From Spirochaetota bacterium (GTDB lineage: Bacteria > Spirochaetota > Spirochaetia > B11-G9): a DNA stretch of 5,742 nucleotides. Below, in pieces: positions 1 to 5,742 of this stretch. The DNA is taken from contig QNBL01000181.1 in NCBI GenBank assembly GCA_003641695.1, positions 1 to 5,742 on the forward strand. The letters are read 5' to 3'. A model generated the notes under the pieces. It saw only the letters and a list, made by a program, of their open reading frames with translations. It was not told where the DNA came from and ran no database searches. How positions within the stretch are numbered: position 1 is the first letter of the stretch; every line of letters starts with the position of its first letter. The translations under genes were made by a program, and so were the position numbers.

Positions 1-138
1 CGGACAGGTACACCATGTTGGTCTTCAAAATCCTTCAAACCGTGTAAACAGACCAAAACAAACCCATAATGGCCTGATAGCACTGGGCAAAAGAACACAC
101 CGCGCCCGTCGAACTATGCAGGAGAAAGGATAATTAAT
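1..138. other. Unassigned left-edge segment, no supported gene
   Basis: I recognise no gene here. On the minus strand a frame is open from the TAG at 114-116 to the left edge; it encodes about 37 residues, including the stretch LKDFEDQHGVPV, and its only start candidates are GTG or TTG. On the plus strand a different frame is open from position 2 to a TAA at 131-133, giving a basic peptide that ends RARRTMQEKG. Neither resembles a family I know, neither has a convincing ribosome binding site, and frames this short are expected by chance. A weak sigma70-like pair on the minus strand (TTGAAT at 137-142, CATAGT at 113-118, 18-nt spacer) points leftwards, matching only 4 of 6 bases in each box. 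No tRNA, CRISPR or convincing terminator was found. Confidence 0.4.
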
Positions 139-276
139 TCAAAGACGCCGGATCAAATCCAGGCGGCGAACGCCCCTGTTTTCAAGATGCCGTAAAATGC
201 GTTTTATTTCCTCCGGTTCCTGAATAACGAAAGGGCTGGAGAATAATAAGCTCCAATAACATTCGGAGCAGCCGTA
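139..276 (-). other. Orphan protein-like tail, possible remnant of a mobile-element gene
   Basis: This minus-strand frame is open from a stop at 277-279 to the TGA at 139-141, and it has no start codon of its own. Its last 30 or so residues look like real protein: VIQEPEEIKRILRHLENRG, then a basic end RRLDLIRRL. The frame differs from that of the AlkD-like fragment, which it overlaps at 204-276, so only one of the two can be meaningful in the overlap. The natural reading is that AlkD homology stops near 250 and a different gene's 3' end was joined there. The EEIKRILRHL stretch reminds me of the extreme C-termini of some IS91-like transposases. That is a resemblance from memory, not a demonstrated match. 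It could equally be a chance frame. Confidence 0.22.
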
Positions 277-566
277 TCAACTATATCCCAGTTGTTAGCA
301 AACTCTTTATGCCGCAGATAGGTATCAGACAGCGATTTCTGCAGCTCAGTATCAGCGTTTTTAAATCTATAAGCTAAGGAAAGAAAGCCGAAAAGGCGGA
401 TCTCATGGTAACGGGAGGAGAGGCACTTTTCAATTTCCAAAACCGGTACATCCCTGAACCGGACGACAAGCTTCCTGATTTCAGGAACCCTTATTCCCAG
501 AAATAAATCTCCCTCACCATACTCCCCCTTCCCGGTTTTAAAGAAACGCAGTGAATGGGCTGCATA
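204..566 (-). pseudogene. AlkD-like DNA alkylation repair protein, doubly truncated remnant
   Basis: Members of this family are HEAT-repeat DNA glycosylases that remove positively charged N3- and N7-alkylated purines from DNA. The intact protein is about 220-240 residues. Read from 566, the frame gives AAHSLRFFKTGKGEYGEGD, then LFLGIRVPEIRKL, then a HEAT-like stretch with SSRYHEIRLFGFLSLAYRF, then NNWDIVDTAAPNVIGAY. This is the standard first half of the family in the right order. The WDxVD motif keeps the Trp (codon 288-290) and Asp (codon 276-278) that correspond to the catalytic-site Trp109 and Asp113 of Bacillus cereus AlkD. The second half, including the conserved Arg region (Arg148 in B. 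cereus AlkD), is absent: after AYY the frame continues with about a dozen unrelated residues to a TAA at 204-206. The first 15-20 residues are also missing. The frame is open back to a stop at 690-692, inside gltD, with no ATG, GTG or TTG before a TTG at 438-440, which lies inside the conserved domain. I infer a non-functional remnant left by deletion at both ends. The family call is firm; the pseudogene call is strong. Confidence 0.78.
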
Positions 567-574
567 ACAATGTC

Positions 575-2008
575 TTAAAGAGGAGAAAGATACCTGGAAA
601 CAGCCTGTGCCGCCTTCTGCCCCTGGTCTATTCCCCTGACAACAAGAGATGCTCCGGAAGCAGCATCTCCGGCAGCAAAAACCCCTGCTTCACTCGTTTT
701 AAAATCTTCATCAACCTTTATATTGCCCCTGCTGTCCAGGGCAACGTTAAGTTTTTTTACCAACCCGGACTGATTAACATGGGTAAAACCCATTGCAAGA
801 AGAACAAGATCCACTTTCCGGGAAAACTCAGTTCCGGGAAGCTCCTTCATTTCGTACCGTTTACTCATCTCATTAAACTTCCATTCGACTTTAACAAAAT
901 GAGCTTCATTCAGATGAATACCGTCCCGGGATGAAAAAAACCGGGTCGATATATTCCAGTCCCGGGTTACCCCTTCTTCCTGTGATGTTGAAGTTCTTAA
1001 AATTTTAGGCCAATCAGGCCATTGGGGATTCCACGTCTTGTTCCATTCCATCGGTTTAGGCATTATTTCATACTGAGAAACACTCTTTGCCCCCTGCCGT
1101 ATGGAAGTGCCGACACAGTCGGAACCGGTATCCCCTCCTCCGATCACAAGAACGTTTTTTCCCTTCGCAGATATAATATCCTGTATGGGAACCTCTCCGG
1201 TACTCAACTTTATTGCATCGGAGAGAAACTCAAGAGCAAAATGGATTCCCTCCAAACCTCTTCCGCCTGCCGGCAGATCCCGGGGAGTGCCCGCACCTAT
1301 AGCTACAAGAACCGCGTCAAATGATTTACGCAGATACCGTACAGAGATATCCTCTCCTATACTGACATCTGTTTCGAAGACAATCCCCTCTTCCCGCATC
1401 AGGGAAATCCTGCGGTCAATTATTTTTTTATCCAGCTTGAAGTTAGGGATACCGATACGCATCAGTCCTCCAATTTCAGGAGACTTTTCAAATACTGTTA
1501 CCCGGTGCCCCTCCCTTCTCAACGTGCTGGCTGCAGCAAGACCTGCCGGCCCCGAACCGATAACAGCAACACTCTTTCCGCTTTCCTTTACAGGCGGAGA
1601 AGGGACAACCCACCCCTCCTCGAAGGCCTTTTCAATTATGGCAAGCTCAATCTCCTTTATGGAAACAGGAGCATCGTTTATGGAAAGAGTGCATGAAGTT
1701 TCACAGAGAGCGGGGCATATCCTTCCGGTAAACTCGGGGAAACTGTTAGTCAGACTGAGCCTTCTCCAGGCTTCTTTCCAGTCATCCCTGTATACCAGAT
1801 CATTCCATTCAGGGATAAGATTTGCCAGGGGACAGCCGATGGAATGGCAAAAAGGGAGGCCGCAGTCCATACATCGTGCTCCCTGCCTGCGTATCTCCTC
1901 TGACGAAAGCCTTTCAGTAAACTCATTATAATGCTTTATCCTGCTTTCTACGCTCTCATGCTTTCCAGTTACTCTATTATATTCAAGAAATCCGGTTTCT
2001 TTTCCCAT
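575..2008 (-). CDS. gltD: Glutamate synthase (NADPH) small (beta) subunit
   Basis: This cytoplasmic flavoprotein of 477 residues, normal for the family, oxidises NAD(P)H and passes electrons to GltB, where 2-oxoglutarate and glutamine-derived ammonia become glutamate. The N-terminal Fe-S domain carries Cys46, Cys49, Cys54 and Cys59 (CMDCGLPFC then C), followed by Cys98, Cys102 and Cys106 (CPALCETSC), which fits the [4Fe-4S] cluster ligation region known in this family. An FAD-binding Rossmann motif follows at 149-156 (VIGSGPAG), then EIGGLMRIGIPNFKL at 178-192. A second nucleotide motif for NADPH is at 288-298 (VIGGGDTGSDC). The C-terminal FAD motif GVFAAGD is at 442-448, followed by the usual SGASLVVRGIDQGQKAA. 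The ATG at 2006-2008 is chosen because it gives the expected N-terminus and lies 3 nt after the gltB stop, behind a purine-rich Shine-Dalgarno sequence. Translation is probably coupled to gltB. No lesion is visible. A related Fe-S oxidoreductase is the only alternative, and the gltB neighbour settles it. Confidence 0.97.
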   Translation of the reverse strand: MGKETGFLEYNRVTGKHESVESRIKHYNEFTERLSSEEIRRQGARCMDCGLPFCHSIGCPLANLIPEWNDLVYRDDWKEAWRRLSLTNSFPEFTGRICPALCETSCTLSINDAPVSIKEIELAIIEKAFEEGWVVPSPPVKESGKSVAVIGSGPAGLAAASTLRREGHRVTVFEKSPEIGGLMRIGIPNFKLDKKIIDRRISLMREEGIVFETDVSIGEDISVRYLRKSFDAVLVAIGAGTPRDLPAGGRGLEGIHFALEFLSDAIKLSTGEVPIQDIISAKGKNVLVIGGGDTGSDCVGTSIRQGAKSVSQYEIMPKPMEWNKTWNPQWPDWPKILRTSTSQEEGVTRDWNISTRFFSSRDGIHLNEAHFVKVEWKFNEMSKRYEMKELPGTEFSRKVDLVLLAMGFTHVNQSGLVKKLNVALDSRGNIKVDEDFKTSEAGVFAAGDAASGASLVVRGIDQGQKAAQAVSRYLSPL

Positions 2009-2011
2009 GGT

Positions 2012-5000
2012 TTATGCTTCTCCCTTCCTGTTTCTTTCCAGAACTTTTCTATACTCCACCGGTATAACCTTTACAAAGGATGAGAGTGATTCCTCCCAGT
2101 GATCAAGTATTTTTTCCGCCTGGGCACTTCCAGTATTATCAAGGTGCTCTTTGATAAGACCTTTAAGCTGATCAATATCCTCTTTTATGCTGACAGGCTC
2201 TATATCCACCATTTCAAGGTTACATCTGGTATCGAAGAGCTGATCATCATCCAGCACATAGGCAATTCCTCCGCTCATTCCTGCAGCGAAGTTAAGCCCT
2301 GTCCTGCCGAGAACAACAACAACTCCTCCGGTCATATATTCACATCCATGATCGCCAAGTCCTTCAACAACAGCCGTTGCTCCTGAATTCCTTACAGCAA
2401 ACCGTTCCCCGGCCATTCCGTTTATAAAGAGCTTTCCTTCGGTAGCTCCGAAAAGCAGAACATTTCCGGCAAGACTGTTGTTTTCCGGTCTGAACTTACT
2501 GCCTGCAGGAGGTGTGATAACGATCTTACCCCCTGAAAGTCCCTTTCCAACATAGTCGTTTGCAATTCCGGTTAGTTTGAGAGTAACTCCCTGAACCAGA
2601 AAAGCGCCAAAACTCTGCCCTGCCGCCCCCTTCATGTTAATGACTACAGAGTCATGTTTTAACGGCTTACCATTATTCTGAGTAGCAATAAGACTGCTCA
2701 TGTACGTACCGAATGTTCTATCCTTGTTGGAAATCTTTGCGGATACCGCTACTGTTTCACCTTTTTTTACCGCATCCTTTATCTTCCTGTACATCTTTTC
2801 ATCGAGACTTCCCTTTACAAAATCATGGTTTGCAAAATCCTCTCTGGTACAATAATAGCTGCCTCCCTCCGGAAGCTGTGGTTTTGTAAGTACCGCACTA
2901 AAATCAAGCCCCCTCTCTTTCCAGTAGGAAACCGCCTCATCAACCTCCAGAACATCTACCTGTCCTACCATCTCATTAAACCTTCTAAACCCGAGATCAG
3001 CCATGATTCTGCGCACATCCTCCGCAACAAACATCATGTAATTAACAAGATATTCAGGCTTACCCCTGAACCTCTTTCTCAGCTCCGGGTCCTGTGTTGC
3101 AACCCCGACTGGACAGGTATTAAGATGACACTTCCGCATGAGAACACATCCCATGGTTATAAGACTTATTGTTGCAAAGCCGAATTCCTCGGCTCCAAGG
3201 AGAGCTGCAATAACAACATCCCTTCCGGTACGAAGCTGACCGTCAGTCTGAACCCTTATCCGGCTGCGCAGATTGTTCAGCACAAGGGTCTGCTGTGTCT
3301 CTGACAGCCCAATTTCCCAGGGGATCCCGGCATACTTTATGGAAGACAAAGGAGACGCTCCCGTACCGCCGTCATGACCGCTTATAAGAACCATATCGGC
3401 CCTGCCTTTCGCCACTCCTGCAGCAATAGTACCGACACCGGTTTCGGAAACAAGCTTTACCGACACCCGTGCCTCGGGGTTGGCATTGTGCAAATCATAA
3501 ATAAGCTGAGCCAGATCCTCAATGGAGTAAATATCATGATGAGGAGGAGGCGATATCAGCGTAACTCCCGGGGTCGAATGCCGTATCCTTGCAATGGTCT
3601 CATCAACTTTATGCCCCGGCAGCTGTCCTCCCTCTCCAGGTTTTGCCCCCTGGGCCATTTTTATCTGGAGCTCCCTTGCATTAACCATGTATTTTATGTT
3701 TACTCCAAAACGTCCTGAAGCAATCTGTTTTACATATGTTTTTTTAAGATCTCCGTTGGGAAGAGGTTTATAACGCGCTTCATCCTCTCCTCCTTCACCG
3801 GAGTTACTCATGGCCCCAAGCCTGTTCATGGCTATGGCGATTGTTTCATGAGCTTCCTTGCTTATGGAACCCATGGACATTGCAGAAGAAACAAATCTTT
3901 TTACGATTTCTCCAACACTTTCAACCTCTTCGATCGGAACCGGAGTTCTCTCCTTAAACGCGAAGAGTCCCCTTAGTGTGCACAAGTTCCTTGCAGTTGA
4001 ATTGATTTCTTCAGCAAATTCTTTGTACTTCTCCCAGTCGTTATTCCACGCTGCTTTCTGAACAGCGACTACTGCTGCAGGACTCATCAGATGCTTTTCA
4101 GATTTAATTCTAAAATGGATATTCCCGCCCGAATCAAGCGGCGGCAGATCTTCCTTCTCACCTGAAAATGCGCTTCGGTGGCGCTCTTCAGTGGCGGAGG
4201 CCAGCTCTTTAAGACCGATTCCCCCTATCCGTGTAGGGGTACCGGGAAAATACCTGTCTATAAAATCACTGTTTAATCCAACTGCTTCAAATATCTGGGC
4301 TCCTTTGTAGCTCCGTATCGTTGAAACCCCCATCTTTGACATTATTTTTAAAAGCCCATTCTTCATGGCCTCTATATAGTTTTCAAAGGCTTTTTCTGTA
4401 TCACTCAGCCCGTTAAAGGTGCCTTTGTCCACGAGATTCTTTATCAACTCGAAAGCAAGATAGGGATTCACTGCACTTGCTCCGAAACCTATTAATGTGG
4501 CAAGCTGCATTACATCCCGTACTTCGCCGGTCTCTACAATAAGACCTGCCAGCTGTCTCTTTTTGGAAGCAACAAGATGCTGGTTAACTGCCGAAACTGC
4601 AAGAAGAGCCGGAATGGGAACCAAACTGCTGTCAATTCCTCTGTCACTGAGTATGAGAAAGGTATTCCCTTCGTCAATAAGGTCATCAGCCTTCAGACAG
4701 ATCCTCTCAATAGAACGCTCCAGACTATGCTCATCTTCGTAGGGATTATAAAGAATAGGTATCACTCCTGTAGTCTGTCCCTTTGCATTTGCTTTCTTGA
4801 ACATCTGAAGATCATCGTTTGACAACACAGGGTGAGAAAGTTTCAGCTGATTACAATGAAGCGGTCCTTCGGTAAGAAGATTCTGCTCTCTCCCGATAAA
4901 ACTCATAAGAGACATGACCAGTTTTTCCCGGTAGGGATCTATAGGCGGATTTGTTACCTGTGCAAAGATCTGTCTGAAATAATTGTACAGGAACTGGGGA

Positions 5001-5742
5001 CGGTCGGAAAGTACAGCAAGAGCAGCATCGTTACCCATCGAACTGATTGGTTCACTTCCTTTCTCCGCCATGGGAATTATTATCTTGTTGATCTCCTCAA
5101 GAGTATACCCAAACACTCTTTTAAGGAGTTCCAGATCTCCGGCAGGTTCAATATCCGGATCGGGAACCTGAAAGAGCCCCTTTAATTCGATTTTGTTCTC
5201 CTCCAGCCATCGTCTGTAGGGTTTCTGCCGGGAAATTCGTGACTTGATCTCATGGTCGTACATTACCCGGCCGGAATCAGTATCTACAACCAGCATCATG
5301 CCCGGACCAAGACGTCCATGCCTCAGAACATCCTCCGGCTCTATATCAAGCACCCCTGTTTCGGAAGCAAGAATTACCCTTCCGCTTCTGGTGACAGCAT
5401 ACCGTGCAGGACGCAGTCCGTTCCTGTCCAGCGTTGCTCCGACCCTCGTACCATCGGAAAAAACCAGAGCAGCGGGTCCGTCCCATGGTTCAAGAACTGA
5501 TGCATGATACTCGTAGAATGTCCGCCGGTCTTCACTTATATGATATCTATCACCAAAAGGTTCGGGGACCATCATCATCATGAAATGCTCCATTGATCTC
5601 CCTGCATGGACGAGAAGCTCAAAGGAAGAATCAAAAATTGCTGAATCACTCTGGGTTTCATCTATTACCGACAAAATCTTTTCCATTTTATCCCCGAACA
5701 GGGGGGAGGAAAGAGTCGACTCTCTGGCTTTCATTTTGTTTA
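2012..5742 (-). CDS. gltB: Glutamate synthase (NADPH) large (alpha) subunit, 5' end outside the window
   Basis: GltB hydrolyses glutamine and channels the ammonia to a flavin site that reduces 2-iminoglutarate to glutamate. About 1240 residues are visible. The ATG at 5732-5734 is not the start: the frame continues to the edge as N-K-M-K-A-R-E, matching the internal N-W-M-(R/K)-A-R-E of the family. Roughly 250-280 N-terminal residues, including the catalytic N-terminal Cys, are therefore missing. Numbering from that Met, residues 1-170 are the rest of the class II amidotransferase domain (NGLRPARY at 105-112, HGRLGPGMM at 139-147). Residues around 200-500 are the central domain. Around 560-940 is the FMN domain, with SNSGEGGED at 643-651, PGEGGQLPG at 699-707 and SGHDGGTGASP at 785-795. 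Cys863, Cys869 and Cys874 (Cx5Cx4C) are the [3Fe-4S] ligands. Around 985-1190 lies the glycine-rich GXGXG beta-helix domain. All are in the standard order with no frameshift. The gene ends in TAA 3 nt before gltD. The promoter is off the window. Confidence 0.97.
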   Translation of the reverse strand, partial: NKMKARESTLSSPLFGDKMEKILSVIDETQSDSAIFDSSFELLVHAGRSMEHFMMMMVPEPFGDRYHISEDRRTFYEYHASVLEPWDGPAALVFSDGTRVGATLDRNGLRPARYAVTRSGRVILASETGVLDIEPEDVLRHGRLGPGMMLVVDTDSGRVMYDHEIKSRISRQKPYRRWLEENKIELKGLFQVPDPDIEPAGDLELLKRVFGYTLEEINKIIIPMAEKGSEPISSMGNDAALAVLSDRPQFLYNYFRQIFAQVTNPPIDPYREKLVMSLMSFIGREQNLLTEGPLHCNQLKLSHPVLSNDDLQMFKKANAKGQTTGVIPILYNPYEDEHSLERSIERICLKADDLIDEGNTFLILSDRGIDSSLVPIPALLAVSAVNQHLVASKKRQLAGLIVETGEVRDVMQLATLIGFGASAVNPYLAFELIKNLVDKGTFNGLSDTEKAFENYIEAMKNGLLKIMSKMGVSTIRSYKGAQIFEAVGLNSDFIDRYFPGTPTRIGGIGLKELASATEERHRSAFSGEKEDLPPLDSGGNIHFRIKSEKHLMSPAAVVAVQKAAWNNDWEKYKEFAEEINSTARNLCTLRGLFAFKERTPVPIEEVESVGEIVKRFVSSAMSMGSISKEAHETIAIAMNRLGAMSNSGEGGEDEARYKPLPNGDLKKTYVKQIASGRFGVNIKYMVNARELQIKMAQGAKPGEGGQLPGHKVDETIARIRHSTPGVTLISPPPHHDIYSIEDLAQLIYDLHNANPEARVSVKLVSETGVGTIAAGVAKGRADMVLISGHDGGTGASPLSSIKYAGIPWEIGLSETQQTLVLNNLRSRIRVQTDGQLRTGRDVVIAALLGAEEFGFATISLITMGCVLMRKCHLNTCPVGVATQDPELRKRFRGKPEYLVNYMMFVAEDVRRIMADLGFRRFNEMVGQVDVLEVDEAVSYWKERGLDFSAVLTKPQLPEGGSYYCTREDFANHDFVKGSLDEKMYRKIKDAVKKGETVAVSAKISNKDRTFGTYMSSLIATQNNGKPLKHDSVVINMKGAAGQSFGAFLVQGVTLKLTGIANDYVGKGLSGGKIVITPPAGSKFRPENNSLAGNVLLFGATEGKLFINGMAGERFAVRNSGATAVVEGLGDHGCEYMTGGVVVVLGRTGLNFAAGMSGGIAYVLDDDQLFDTRCNLEMVDIEPVSIKEDIDQLKGLIKEHLDNTGSAQAEKILDHWEESLSSFVKVIPVEYRKVLERNRKGEA
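2020..2029 (-). promoter_or_regulatory. Ribosome binding site of gltD inside the gltB 3' end
   Basis: On the minus strand the sequence AGGAAGGGAG ends 11 nt before the gltD ATG and lies within the last codons of gltB. It supports the ATG at 2006-2008 as the start and suggests that ribosomes finishing gltB reinitiate on gltD, which would help keep the two subunits in balance. The spacing is slightly long. Confidence 0.6.

Noticed and set aside
8..50. A TTGGTCTTCAAAATCC stretch resembling the anticodon arm of a selenocysteine tRNA
   Set aside because: The stem pairing is poor, and no T-arm, long variable arm or acceptor stem can be built around it in the following 100 bases.
113..142. A possible leftward promoter (TTGAAT, 18 nt, CATAGT)
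   Set aside because: Only 4 of 6 bases match in each box, and no recognisable gene follows before the edge. Matches of this quality are frequent by chance.
146..165. A terminator-like hairpin on the minus strand (GCC-GGAT-ATCC-GGC with one bulged base)
   Set aside because: The stem is short and bulged and is followed by a broken T run (GTCTTTGAATTAATTAT). It is too weak to call as an intrinsic terminator for the operon.
443..462. An inverted repeat CCGGT / ACCGG with a 10-nt loop
   Set aside because: It is a 5-bp stem inside AlkD-coding sequence, as expected by chance.
551..934. A 127-codon plus-strand open frame over the gltD 3' end and the gltD-alkD junction
   Set aside because: It is antisense to conserved GltD sequence, with no recognisable domain and no ribosome binding site. 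It is a shadow.
1101..1931. A 276-codon plus-strand open frame opposite gltD
   Set aside because: It is antisense to a clearly functional gltD, its translation is Ser/Pro/Arg-rich with no recognisable motif, and it has no supported start site. It is a codon-usage shadow.
2825..3304. A 159-codon plus-strand open frame inside gltB
   Set aside because: It lies wholly opposite the highly conserved FMN and [3Fe-4S] region of GltB and shows no family features.

Overview
The window is dominated by a minus-strand glutamate synthase (NADPH-GOGAT) operon, gltB-gltD. It is read right to left: gltB enters from the right edge without its 5' end, and gltD follows after a 3-nt gap. Together they fill positions 575-5742. 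GltB makes ammonia from glutamine and condenses it with 2-oxoglutarate. GltD takes electrons from NAD(P)H and feeds them to GltB through FAD and Fe-S clusters. The cofactor motifs visible in both proteins are intact, so this looks like a working nitrogen-assimilation locus. The operon promoter lies beyond the right edge and cannot be described.

Downstream of gltD, on the same strand, positions 204-566 hold the middle of an AlkD-like DNA alkylation repair (HEAT-repeat glycosylase) gene. Its recognisable reading frame begins about 3 codons after the gltD stop, has no ATG, GTG or TTG at a sensible place, and stops after roughly half the normal protein length. I read it as a decayed, doubly truncated gene. 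A short unrelated protein-like tail in another frame (139-276) sits at its 3' break and could be the end of a mobile-element gene. Positions 1-138 hold only short frames that are open on both strands, and nothing there can be assigned.

The organism is a bacterium of intermediate GC content. GltD has the CxxCx4Cx4C cysteine spacing common outside the enterobacteria, and the overall style would fit a spirochaete or another Gram-negative anaerobe. That is an impression, not a demonstrated assignment. Apart from the scar after gltD, this is an ordinary housekeeping region, and I see no new system in it.
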